From NCBI GenBank assembly GCA_018266075.1, contig JAFEBB010000015.1, forward strand, positions 1 to 64,000: a stretch of 64,000 nucleotides of DNA. Reading direction: 5' to 3'. The notes under the pieces were generated by a model. The model was not told the DNA's origin. It saw only the letters and a list, made by a program, of their open reading frames with translations, and searched no databases. Below, in pieces: positions 50,054 through 58,292 of this stretch. The first letter of the stretch is position 1; each line of letters starts with the position of its first letter. Position numbers and translations under genes: made by a program. The stretch is from Deltaproteobacteria bacterium (GTDB taxonomy: Bacteria; Myxococcota; Myxococcia; Myxococcales; SZAS-1).

Positions 50054-51730
50054 CTAGTGCCCACTGGCGGCGCTCACCCGCCACAGCGTGCCGTTGCCGT
50101 CGTCGGTGAAGAGCAGCGCGCCGTCGTTGGCCACGGCCACGCCGACGGGCCGGCCCCAGACGTGTCCGTCGTCGATGACGAAGCCGGTGACGAAGTCCTC
50201 GACCTCGCCGGTGGGCACGCCGTTCTTCACCCGGATGCGCTCGATCTTGTAGCCCGTGCGGTGCGAGCGGTTCCACGAGCCGTGGAAGGCCGCGAACGCG
50301 TCGCCGCGGTAGTCGGGCGGAAACTGCGTGCCCGTGTAGAACGTCATCTGCAGCGACGCCGAGTGCGGCTGCACGAGCACGTCGGGCACGGTGACCTTGC
50401 TCGCCAGATCGGGCCGCGCCGCCTTCAGCCGCGGGTCTTCGTGCGCGCCGATGTAGAACCACGGCCAGCCGTAGAACGCGCCCTCGCGCACGCGCGTGAC
50501 GTAGTCCGGCACCAGGTCGTCGCCGAGGCCGTCGCGCTCGTTGGTGGAGCACCACACGTCGCCAGTGATGGGATTCACGGCGAGCCCCACGCAGTTGCGA
50601 ATTCCCGTCGCGAAGACGCGGCCGTTCTTTCCATCGGGATCGAAGACGAGCACGTCGGCGCGGCGCTCTTCGTCGCCCCAGGTGGCGCCCAGCGCGTGCG
50701 ACGCGCTCCATCCGCTCGGCGGCGCCTTCGACATCCCGCTCCCCACGTTCGACGCCGAGCCCACCGAAACGAACATGCGCTTGCCGTCATTGGAGAAGGC
50801 CACGTCGCGCGTCCAGTGGCCGCCGCTCGTGGGCGAGAGCGTCTCGACCACGGTCTCCGGCGGGCCGCGCGCGATGAGGTCGCCGGGCTGGTAGGCGAAG
50901 CGCACGACGGCGTTGTTGTTTGCCACGTACACCCACTTCGGATTCGGTCCCGGCGGATAGAAGGCGATGCCGAACGGCTGCTCGAGCTCCTCGGCGAAGA
51001 CCTCGTTGCGCGTGGGCTGGGTGGCGCCCTCGGCGAAGCGGAGCACGCGAATACGGCCCGCGGCGCTCTCGGCGATGAACACGTCGCCATCGGGCGCCAC
51101 GCGAAGCAGCCGCGGCGCCTTCAGCCCGTGCGCGACCTGCGCGATGTGAAAGCCTTGCGGCACCTGGAGCTTGGCGTCTTCCGGCTTGGGCACGACGCGC
51201 GGCCCATTGCTCGACGACGTGGTCGCGAACGGCGCGGGCATCGTCTCCGCGGTGAAGTGTCGGCGCACGCCCGGCGCGTCGTCGCGAAAGTCGCCGAACG
51301 CCGCCGCGCCCACGCGCAGGCCTGGCTGCGGCGCAGGGTGGGGTTCTTCGACCTTCGTCGTGGCGCCCGGCGTCGCGGTCTTGGTGGGAACGAGCGTGGC
51401 CAGGAAGGCGATGAGGTCCCGTCGCTCGGACGAGTCGGGAACGCTGACCACCATCGCCGTTCCGGGCACGAGCGACGCGGGACCGCTGAGGAACTTGTCG
51501 AGCGTGGTCGGCGTCCAGGTGAGCCCCGAGCCGCGCAGTGCCGGCGTGTAGCCGACGAACGTGCCGCTCGCGGCCTTGCGACCGACCACGCCGGCGAGTC
51601 CCGGCCCCTGGCGATCGTCGGAGCCGGCGCTGTGACACACGCCGCAGCGCGCGTCGAAGAGCTGCTTGCCACGGGCGACGTCGCCCGTGGGCGCGGCCGC
51701 GAGCGACAGGGTCAGCAGGGTGAGCACCAC
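50054..51730 (-). CDS. cytochrome c/PQQ-type sugar dehydrogenase fusion
   Basis: A 558-residue exported protein. A GTG at 51730 gives a short signal peptide (VVLTLLTLSLAAAPTGDV). Residues about 15-95 are a class-I cytochrome c with GKQLFDARCGVCHSAGSDDR (CxxCH haem site) and an axial Met in VPGTAMVVS. Residues about 180-550 form a beta-propeller of the glucose/sorbosone dehydrogenase family (FHIAQVAHGLKAPRLLRVAP, GRVFATGIRNCVGLAVNPIT, VGVAVANDGALLFTDDGNGT). It likely oxidises a sugar with PQQ and passes electrons to its own haem. PQQ genes are not nearby. Confidence 0.85.
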   Translation of the reverse strand: MVLTLLTLSLAAAPTGDVARGKQLFDARCGVCHSAGSDDRQGPGLAGVVGRKAASGTFVGYTPALRGSGLTWTPTTLDKFLSGPASLVPGTAMVVSVPDSSERRDLIAFLATLVPTKTATPGATTKVEEPHPAPQPGLRVGAAAFGDFRDDAPGVRRHFTAETMPAPFATTSSSNGPRVVPKPEDAKLQVPQGFHIAQVAHGLKAPRLLRVAPDGDVFIAESAAGRIRVLRFAEGATQPTRNEVFAEELEQPFGIAFYPPGPNPKWVYVANNNAVVRFAYQPGDLIARGPPETVVETLSPTSGGHWTRDVAFSNDGKRMFVSVGSASNVGSGMSKAPPSGWSASHALGATWGDEERRADVLVFDPDGKNGRVFATGIRNCVGLAVNPITGDVWCSTNERDGLGDDLVPDYVTRVREGAFYGWPWFYIGAHEDPRLKAARPDLASKVTVPDVLVQPHSASLQMTFYTGTQFPPDYRGDAFAAFHGSWNRSHRTGYKIERIRVKNGVPTGEVEDFVTGFVIDDGHVWGRPVGVAVANDGALLFTDDGNGTLWRVSAASGH

Positions 51731-51736
51731 GCGCGG

Positions 51737-52132
51737 TCAGCCCAGTCGCTTCGAGAGATCCGCAAGCAGCGCGTGCCACGCCTTCGCGTTCTCGCCCTCA
51801 TCCCAGAGCTCCTGAAGCTCCGATCTCGTCTTGACGCGCTCCACCGCCTTCAACGCGAGCTCGGCGAGGCCACGGTTCGGCGGCGCCTTCATCCGCGCGA
51901 CGAAAGCGGTCACCTCGTCCGGGAGCTCGGGCGCGGGCTTGCCGAGGAGCGCGGCCACCACCTCGGCCGCAGCGATGGCCATGGAGCCCTCGGGTGCCTC
52001 CAGGTAGTCGTCGTTCTCGGCGGCAGACTCGAGCGTCGTCTCGAGAATCTCGAGGTCGTCGGCTTCCTCGAGCTCGTAGATCCAGTCTGCGGCGTCATCG
52101 TTTTCGAAGCTGCTGGCGGACCACGCGCCCAT
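51737..52132 (-). CDS. DUF4259-family protein
   Basis: A 131-residue soluble protein. The start at 52132 gives the family-typical MGAWSASSFENDDAADWIYE (compare 'MGAWGTGSFENDDA.DWL'), preferred over a Met four codons upstream. It is helical and Glu-rich (LEEADDLEILETTLESAAEN, LELPDEVTAFVARMK-like helices). Function of DUF4259 is unknown. It lies between the dehydrogenase gene and the divergent protein kinase gene. Confidence 0.85.
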   Translation of the reverse strand: MGAWSASSFENDDAADWIYELEEADDLEILETTLESAAENDDYLEAPEGSMAIAAAEVVAALLGKPAPELPDEVTAFVARMKAPPNRGLAELALKAVERVKTRSELQELWDEGENAKAWHALLADLSKRLG

Positions 52133-52273
52133 GTGCGCCTCCATGGAGTGCGCGCATCCTAGTCGCGTTCGCCGATCCCTGCTTGGTCGCGTCAAGCCGT
52201 GTGTTGGGTGCGGATGCGCAGCGCGACGCGCCACGCTGGCCAGACCCGTTGGCTGAGCGCACAATCGTTGGCC

Positions 52274-53941
52274 ATGGCGCGCCTGGGTGACATCGAGGTC
52301 GAGGCCCTCATCGGACGCGGAGGAATGGCCGAGGTGTACCGCGGCCGATACGTCGCCGGGCCGCGCACCGGCTGGCCGGTGGCCATCAAGCGCCTCAACG
52401 CCGCCCACAGCGCCGAGCCGCTCGCCGTGCAGCTCTTCCTCTCCGAGGGCGAGCTCGCCAAGCAGCTGCGGCATCCGCACATCGTGGAGGTCTACGAGAC
52501 CGGCGCGGTGTCCGGCGCCTCGTACATCGTGATGGAGCTCGTGGAGGGCAGCGACCTCTCGCAGATCATCCGGCGCGCCAATGAGCTCAACCTCGACCTG
52601 CCCGTCGACTTTTGCTGCCTGCTCGCGGCCTCGAGCGCCGACGGCTTGCACCACGCGCACCTGGCCAAGGACGCGAAGGGCGCGCCGCTGGGCATCGTGC
52701 ACTGCGACGTGAGCCCGTCGAACGTGTTCGTCTCGCGGACCGGCGAGATCAAGCTGGGGGACTTTGGCGTCTCGCGCGCCGCGGGCGGCCCGACGATCGA
52801 GGGCGGCACCTTCGGCAAGCTCGGGTACATCAGCCCCGAGCAGCTGCGCGGCGATCCCGTCTCGCCGGCGAGCGACATCTACGCGGTGGGCCTGCTCTCG
52901 TACGAGCTGCTCACCGGAGAGAAGGCGTTCCCGAGCGACGACCCGAAGCAGATGTTGAAGCTGATGAAGAAGCCGCCGGCGCCGCTCTCGAGCCACCGCT
53001 CCGACATTCCGCCGGCGATCGAAGCCGCGGTGCTGGCCACGCTCGAGCCCAAACCGGAGAAGCGCACGCCGACCGCCGCCGCGTTCTCCGAGCAGCTCCG
53101 CGGCAGCTTCGACGATCGCGTGGGCACGCCCATGGCCATCGCGGCGCTGGTTCGCGGCCTCTTCGAGCCGTCGGCCGCGCGCGCGCCGGGGCCGCGCGTG
53201 CGCCCCACGACGATGGTCTCGCTCGCGGTGGTGCGGCCTTCGACGGTGGGCATCGCCGTGTGGCGGCCCTCACCGCCGCCGCCGCCGAAGGAGGCGGTCG
53301 CCGCCCCCACGAGCATGATGGAGCCGTTGGCGCCGCTGCTCGGGCGATTGCACAGCAGCCTCGGCAGCGCGGCCGTGCAGGCCGAGGCGGGCGACGTGGT
53401 GCGGCGGCTCTTCGTCCAAGATGGCTGTCTCGTCGACGCGAAGTCGACGGCGCCCGCGGAGCAGCTGGGCGCGCTCTTGCTCACCCAGGCGGACCTCGCG
53501 CCGGAGCAGCTCGCGTGGCTCACCGCCAAGCTCCAGGACGGCGACCCGAACCTGGAGGCGCTGCTGGTGGGCGAGCGCATCCTCGACTCCGCCGAGGTGC
53601 TCGAGTGGCGCGAGAAGCTCGCGGCGAACATCCTCCGCGCGGCGCTGGTCGAGAGCGCGCAAGGCGCGATGGGGCCCCTCGGGCCGGGGCATCCCGCGGG
53701 TCGAAAGCGGCTCGGAGCGCAGGTCGTCGACGCGTTCCGGGACGGCGCGGTGCCCGCACGGCTCGACGCGGGGCTCGAGCTCATGCCCCCCGATGCGGCG
53801 GCCCTGGCCGAGCTGGGGCTGCTCCCGTCCGAGGTGCGCCGGGTGCAGAAGGTCGCGAGCAGCTCCGCCCCCGCGCGGGAGCACGCGGCGCCCGAGATCC
53901 GCGCGCTGCTGGCGGCGATCGTCGCGCTGGGGCTCGCATAA
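52274..53941 (+). CDS. Hanks-type Ser/Thr protein kinase with C-terminal DUF4388-like domain
   Basis: A 555-residue kinase. Gly-rich loop IGRGGMAEVYRGR, ATP-binding Lys in VAIKRLN, Glu in the C helix (LAVQLFLSEGELAKQLRHPH). The catalytic loop is IVHCDVSPSNVF (HxD with Cys replacing the usual Arg, common in myxobacteria), then LGDFGVSR and GYISPEQLRG. Residues after about 345 form a DUF4388-like module (LLGRLHSSLGSAAVQAEAGD, LTQADLAPEQLAWLTAKL) thought to regulate signalling. No membrane helix. Role unknown. It is followed by a lipoprotein gene after 130 bases. Confidence 0.92.
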   Translation: MARLGDIEVEALIGRGGMAEVYRGRYVAGPRTGWPVAIKRLNAAHSAEPLAVQLFLSEGELAKQLRHPHIVEVYETGAVSGASYIVMELVEGSDLSQIIRRANELNLDLPVDFCCLLAASSADGLHHAHLAKDAKGAPLGIVHCDVSPSNVFVSRTGEIKLGDFGVSRAAGGPTIEGGTFGKLGYISPEQLRGDPVSPASDIYAVGLLSYELLTGEKAFPSDDPKQMLKLMKKPPAPLSSHRSDIPPAIEAAVLATLEPKPEKRTPTAAAFSEQLRGSFDDRVGTPMAIAALVRGLFEPSAARAPGPRVRPTTMVSLAVVRPSTVGIAVWRPSPPPPPKEAVAAPTSMMEPLAPLLGRLHSSLGSAAVQAEAGDVVRRLFVQDGCLVDAKSTAPAEQLGALLLTQADLAPEQLAWLTAKLQDGDPNLEALLVGERILDSAEVLEWREKLAANILRAALVESAQGAMGPLGPGHPAGRKRLGAQVVDAFRDGAVPARLDAGLELMPPDAAALAELGLLPSEVRRVQKVASSSAPAREHAAPEIRALLAAIVALGLA

Positions 53942-54071
53942 GCGAAGTGCACGACCTGCGCGCCTCTGCGGCAAGGCGCACGCGCTGCGTGCTTCGCTCG
54001 CGCGCTCCCCGCGCGGAGGTGCGGCCCGTCCCGTGCAATCGCTGGTTGGGTTCTCCAAGGAGGAGCTCAGC

Positions 54072-54728
54072 ATGCGACCGCTCATCGGCGTCCTGGTTCT
54101 GCTCTGCGGCAGCTGCGCCGCGCACGACGATGTTCGGCCCGACGACATGAGCGCCGCGGCCCACCGCGACGCCGCAGCCAGGGATGACGCGCTCGCGGCG
54201 CAGCACGAGGCTCGCTACGACCCATCCGCGCGCGAGACGGAGCTCGCCAAGCTTCCCGGCTCGGAAGGCGCCTGGGTGCCGGTGTCGGGGAACGCCACGC
54301 GCGTGGAGCTCGAGCAGGCCGAGCTGCATCGCGCCCACGCGCGCGCCCACGTGGATGCCGCCAAGGCCCTCGAGGGCTTCGAGGACGTCGAGTGCCGGTC
54401 AATCCCCAGGGGCGAGCGCGGTGCGTGTCCTTTGCTCGGGCCCGTCGCGCGGGTGGAGACGATCCCCGTCGGGGTGCGCATCACCCTGGCGCACCCCGAG
54501 CTCCGGGAGGCCGTCATCGCGCGGATGCGTTGCCACCTGGCGTTCGCGCGCGCCCGTGCCTTCGATGTCCCCAGCTGCCCGCTCTATGTGCGAGGCCTCG
54601 ACATCCAGCCCGGCCAGACGCCAGGTGCCATCGAGCTGCGCGGCGCCACGCCCGCGGCCGTCGATGAGATTCGCAAGCGCGCGCCCGAGGAGCTCAGCAT
54701 CCCCGGGACTCCGAGCGCCTCGCGGTAG
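54072..54728 (+). CDS. lipoprotein with two-Cys signature, unknown function
   Basis: A 218-residue lipoprotein: MRPLIGVLVLLCGSC with the lipobox at LCGSC. AGGAGGAG precedes the ATG at 54072. The mature part begins with an Ala/Asp/His-rich helical region (MSAAAHRDAAARDDALAAQH), continues with AHARAHVDAAKALEGFEDVE and then a beta-rich half with Cys (VECRSIPRGERGACPLLGPV, IARMRCHLAFARARAFDVPS). No family recognised. Reading frames upstream of 54072 belong to the shadow of the kinase gene. Confidence 0.75.
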   Translation: MRPLIGVLVLLCGSCAAHDDVRPDDMSAAAHRDAAARDDALAAQHEARYDPSARETELAKLPGSEGAWVPVSGNATRVELEQAELHRAHARAHVDAAKALEGFEDVECRSIPRGERGACPLLGPVARVETIPVGVRITLAHPELREAVIARMRCHLAFARARAFDVPSCPLYVRGLDIQPGQTPGAIELRGATPAAVDEIRKRAPEELSIPGTPSASR

Positions 54729-54832
54729 GTGCAGAGATTTCGCGCGCCCCCACGAGCGCGCACGCCTTGCGCGATTTCCGGTGACGCGCGGCCCGCAAGA
54801 CGCTCGGCACGCGCCTCGCACTCCGGAAGGGC

Positions 54833-55588
54833 ATGGCGCTCCTCGAGCTTCGAGATGTGCACAAGGCATTCGGCGACCACTCCATCCTGCGTGGCGTGAA
54901 CCTGCGCGTCGAAAAGGGAACGACCACCGTCATCATGGGCGAGTCGGGCTCCGGCAAGACCGTGCTCATGAAGACCATCATCGGCTTGCTCCGCGCGGAC
55001 AGCGGCCAGGTGCTCGTCGACGGCGTGGACCTGGCTGGCCTCGACGAGCGCGGGCTCGCGCAGGTGCGCGCGCGCTTCGGGATGGTCTTTCAAGGTGCCG
55101 CGCTCTTCGACAGCTTGAGCGTCTTTGACAACGTCGCGTTCCCGCTGCGCGAGCGCTTCCCGCACCTGGGCGAGGCGGAGGTCGCGCGCCGGGTGCGCGA
55201 GAAGCTGGACCTGTTCGACCTTCGCTCTGCGGAGGCGCGCTTCCCGGAAGAGCTCTCGGGCGGCATGCGCAAGCGTCTGGCGCTCGCGCGCGCGCTCATC
55301 CTCGACCCGGAGATCCTGCTCTACGACGAGCCGACCACAGGACTCGACCCGATCATGAGCGAGTCGGTGGCGCAGATGATGATCCGGGCGAAGCAGAAGC
55401 TCGGGGTCACCAGCGTGGTGATCATGGCTGACCTCGCGAGCGCCTTCGAGATCGCGGACCGCATGGCGTTCCTGCACGACGGGCGCATCGTCGCCGAGGG
55501 CACGCCTGAAGAGATGCGGCGCTCGCACGACCCCGAGGTGCACCGGTTCATGTCGCTCTGGCAGGAGAGCGTGGAGTCCCTGCGGTGA
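54833..55588 (+). CDS. MlaF-like ABC transporter ATPase lacking the H-loop His
   Basis: A 251-residue ATPase of the MlaF/MKL type (lipid transport across the envelope). Walker A GESGSGKT, Q-loop FGMVFQGAALFDSLSVFDNV, signature LSGGM(RK), Walker B ILLYDEPTTGLD are intact. In the H-loop, where the family has a VVxTHD motif, the sequence is TSVVIMADLASAFEIADRMA, so Ala replaces the catalytic His. Such a change usually abolishes or strongly lowers ATP hydrolysis; the protein could be a regulatory or binding-only subunit. No MlaD/MlaE genes are adjacent. Confidence 0.88.
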   Translation: MALLELRDVHKAFGDHSILRGVNLRVEKGTTTVIMGESGSGKTVLMKTIIGLLRADSGQVLVDGVDLAGLDERGLAQVRARFGMVFQGAALFDSLSVFDNVAFPLRERFPHLGEAEVARRVREKLDLFDLRSAEARFPEELSGGMRKRLALARALILDPEILLYDEPTTGLDPIMSESVAQMMIRAKQKLGVTSVVIMADLASAFEIADRMAFLHDGRIVAEGTPEEMRRSHDPEVHRFMSLWQESVESLR

Positions 55589-55631
55589 GCGCCGGGCGGC
55601 ACGGGCCTGCGGCGGGTGTTAAGAGAAGCGG

Positions 55632-56576
55632 ATGTCCCGAGGCGTCGACACTGCGCTGGCAATCCTGAACGGGCTCGTGGGCGATCACCTCGCGCGCACG
55701 GGCAACGGCCTGGCGCTGTCGATGGAGCTCGTGCACGCAGGCAAGCCGCTGCCCGTGACGCGCGAGGCGCTGCGTGCGGCGCACCCGTCCGCCACCGACC
55801 GCGTGGCCCTCCTCGTCCACGGCGCGATGGGAACCGAGGCGAACTGGGCCTTCCCGGATGGAAGCGACTACGGCTCCCTGCTCGCGCGCGACCTGGGCTT
55901 CACGCCGCTCTACCTTCGCTACAACACCGGCCGCGCCATCGCCGACAGCGGCGCCGAGCTCGATGCGCTCCTCCAGGAGCTCGTAGGCGCATACCCGGCA
56001 ACCCTGCGCGAGCTCGTGCCGGTGTGCTTCAGCATGGGCGGGTTGGTGCTGCGCGCGGCTTCGCACCAGGCCAGCCTGCAAGGCCACGGCTGGCTCGAGG
56101 AGGTCCGGCGCGCGATCTACATCGGCACGCCGCACCGAGGCTCGCCCGTCGAGCGCGCAGGGCGGGTGGTGGCACGCACACTCCGGGCCATTCCCGATCC
56201 GTACACGCAGCTCCTCGGTCAGCTCGGCGACCTGCGCAGCGCGGGCATCCGGGACCTCGGCGACGCCGATCTGCGCCACGAGGACCGCGTGCGAGAGGCA
56301 GGGCTGATGCTTCGCGATCCCGCGCACCCGGTACCTCTGCTCGCGAGCGTGGAGCACTTCCTCATCGCGGGCTCGCTCTCGGCGGATCCGCGGCTGGCCA
56401 TGCTCTTCGGCGACGCGCTCGTGCCCGTGCCCAGCGCCACCGGCGACGGCTGCTTCCACGCCAACCAGCCGCTCCCGCCCTCGCACGTGCACCTCATCCG
56501 AGGCGTGGCGCACCCCAGGCTGGCGCACCATCCCGAGGTCTACGCGCAGCTGCGCCGCTGGCTGGAGGCGCCGTGA
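55632..56576 (+). CDS. alpha/beta-hydrolase (lipase-like)
   Basis: A 314-residue serine hydrolase. The oxyanion/N-terminal strand VALLVHGAMGTEANWAFPDG resembles esterase/lipase families, and the nucleophile elbow is PVCFSMGGLVLRAA (family GxSxG with Cys in the first position). The acid and His are probably in GDALVPVPSATG and HVHLIRGVAHPRLAHHPE. No signal peptide. Probably cytosolic or peripheral; substrate unknown. Its stop overlaps the start of the next small gene by four bases. Confidence 0.85.
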   Translation: MSRGVDTALAILNGLVGDHLARTGNGLALSMELVHAGKPLPVTREALRAAHPSATDRVALLVHGAMGTEANWAFPDGSDYGSLLARDLGFTPLYLRYNTGRAIADSGAELDALLQELVGAYPATLRELVPVCFSMGGLVLRAASHQASLQGHGWLEEVRRAIYIGTPHRGSPVERAGRVVARTLRAIPDPYTQLLGQLGDLRSAGIRDLGDADLRHEDRVREAGLMLRDPAHPVPLLASVEHFLIAGSLSADPRLAMLFGDALVPVPSATGDGCFHANQPLPPSHVHLIRGVAHPRLAHHPEVYAQLRRWLEAP

Positions 56577-56842
56577 GCGACATGAAGCGCTGGCGCGGCT
56601 TGAAGGATCTCGTCCGCGACGCGGTGGTGGAAGGTTCGGCTGCCATCGAGCGGTTACAAACCGAGACCGCGGCGCGGCCGTTCGCCATCTTCGAGCGCGT
56701 TCCGGGCGTGGCCAAGCCGGCGCACGTGGTTCACGTGGTCCATGACGCGGCCGTGGCGGGCACGCACGTCTCGATTCGCGCGGTCACCCGCGTGGTGTCC
56801 AGGGGCCTGGACGTGGCGCTCGACGCCCTCGAGCGCGAGTGA
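56573..56842 (+). CDS. small hypothetical protein coupled to hydrolase
   Basis: An 89-residue protein started by a GTG overlapping the hydrolase stop (GTGA); an ATG three codons later is an alternative. Sequence VSDMKRWRGLKDLVRDAVVE then AARPFAIFERVPGVAKPAHV and SIRAVTRVVSRGLDVALDAL. Amphipathic helices, no recognised domain. Coupling suggests it helps or modulates the hydrolase. Confidence 0.65.
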   Translation: MSDMKRWRGLKDLVRDAVVEGSAAIERLQTETAARPFAIFERVPGVAKPAHVVHVVHDAAVAGTHVSIRAVTRVVSRGLDVALDALERE

Positions 56843-56909
56843 GCGCCCACCTGGACGCTGGCTATTTCAGACCCGTTGTGAAACCACGCGGGTTCCATTT
56901 GGAGAAGTC

Positions 56910-58289
56910 TTGAGCCTCCCTTCTGCTTCGCCTGCGTCACCGACGTTCCAATCCCTCGGCCTCTCGTCCGACTCCTTGCGCGCCCTCGAGCGCGCGGGCT
57001 TCACCCAGCCCACGCCCATCCAGGCGCGCGCCATCCCGCCGGCCCTCGAGGGCCGCGACGTCATCGGCTGCGCCGCCACCGGCACGGGCAAGACCGCCGC
57101 GTTCGTCTTGCCGCTCCTGGAGAAGCTCATCCCCAAGCCCTCGGCCCGCGCGCTCGTGCTCGCGCCCACGCGTGAGCTGGCGCTGCAGATCACCGAGCAG
57201 GTGGAGCGCTTCGGCAGCACCCGCGGCATCACCTGCGCCACGTTCATCGGCGGCGTGGGCATGCACGGCCAGGTCCAGAGCGCGAAGCACGCGCGGGTGC
57301 TCATCGCCACGCCGGGGCGGCTCATCGATCACCTGCAGCAAGGAACGGTGCGGCTCGACGCGGTGGAGCACCTGGTGCTCGACGAGGCCGACCGCATGCT
57401 GGACATGGGCTTCAAGCCGCAGCTGACCAAGATCCTCGCCCGGGTGCCGCGCGCGCGGCAGACGATGCTCTTCTCCGCGACCATGGCCGGTGAGGTGGCG
57501 GAGTTCGCCCGCGGCAACCTGCGCAATCCGGTTCGCGTGGAGGTCACGCCGAGCGGCACCACGGCCGCCCGCGCCGACCAGCGCGTGTTCCTCGTGCCCC
57601 AGCAGGAGAAGACAGCCACGCTGCTGGCGCTGCTCACCGACGACGAGGCTTCGACGCTGGTGTTCACGCGCACCAAGCACCGCGCGGATCGCGTGGCGCG
57701 GCAGCTCGAGCGCGCGGGTCACGCGGTGGCGCGCATCCACGGCGATCGCTCCCAGAGCCAGCGCGAGAACGCGCTCGATGGCTTTCGCAACTACAAGTAC
57801 CGGGTGCTGGTGGCCACGGACATCGCCGCGCGCGGCATCGACGTCGCCGACATCGGCCACGTGGTGAACTACGACCTGCCCAACGTGCCGGAGGACTACG
57901 TGCACCGCGTGGGCCGCACCGCGCGCGCCTCGGCGACCGGCCGCGCCTCGAGCTTCGCGTCGCCCGAGGAGCTGCCGCTGCTGCGCGACATCGAGCGGCT
58001 GGTGCGCACGCCCATCGCGCGCGGGACCGTGCCGCGCGAGTCGCCGGTGTTCCAGGCCGAGCTCCAGAAGGCGGAGCAGAACGCGCAGAACCACGCGCAG
58101 CACAAGCCGCAGCACGGCGGTGCGCGTCCGCATCAGCCCAGTCGGCCCAAGCACGGTCACGGCGGGCGACGACGCGGACGCCCGGGTGGGAGCGGGAAGT
58201 CGCACGCGAGCCACGCTGCGGCGGGCGACCACGGCGGCCAATCGCGGAAGCCGGTTTCGCTCTTTCGCGGCGGGCCGAAGCGCCGCTGA
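56910..58289 (+). CDS. DEAD-box RNA helicase, RhlE type
   Basis: A 459-residue helicase. The TTG at 56910 follows GGAG with 5-nt spacing, and all other starts further upstream run through the previous gene. Motifs in order: Q motif PTPIQARAIP, ATGTGKT (I), PTRELALQ (Ia), TPGRL (Ib), DEAD (II), SATM (III), LVFTRTKHRADRVARQLE (IV), TDIAARGID (V), HRVGRTAR (VI). The last ~60 residues are a basic, His/Gly/Arg-rich tail that should bind RNA. RhlE-type helicases remodel RNA and assist rRNA maturation and decay. It converges on the ECF42 sigma gene. Confidence 0.92.
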   Translation: MSLPSASPASPTFQSLGLSSDSLRALERAGFTQPTPIQARAIPPALEGRDVIGCAATGTGKTAAFVLPLLEKLIPKPSARALVLAPTRELALQITEQVERFGSTRGITCATFIGGVGMHGQVQSAKHARVLIATPGRLIDHLQQGTVRLDAVEHLVLDEADRMLDMGFKPQLTKILARVPRARQTMLFSATMAGEVAEFARGNLRNPVRVEVTPSGTTAARADQRVFLVPQQEKTATLLALLTDDEASTLVFTRTKHRADRVARQLERAGHAVARIHGDRSQSQRENALDGFRNYKYRVLVATDIAARGIDVADIGHVVNYDLPNVPEDYVHRVGRTARASATGRASSFASPEELPLLRDIERLVRTPIARGTVPRESPVFQAELQKAEQNAQNHAQHKPQHGGARPHQPSRPKHGHGGRRRGRPGGSGKSHASHAAAGDHGGQSRKPVSLFRGGPKRR

Positions 58290-58292
58290 GCG

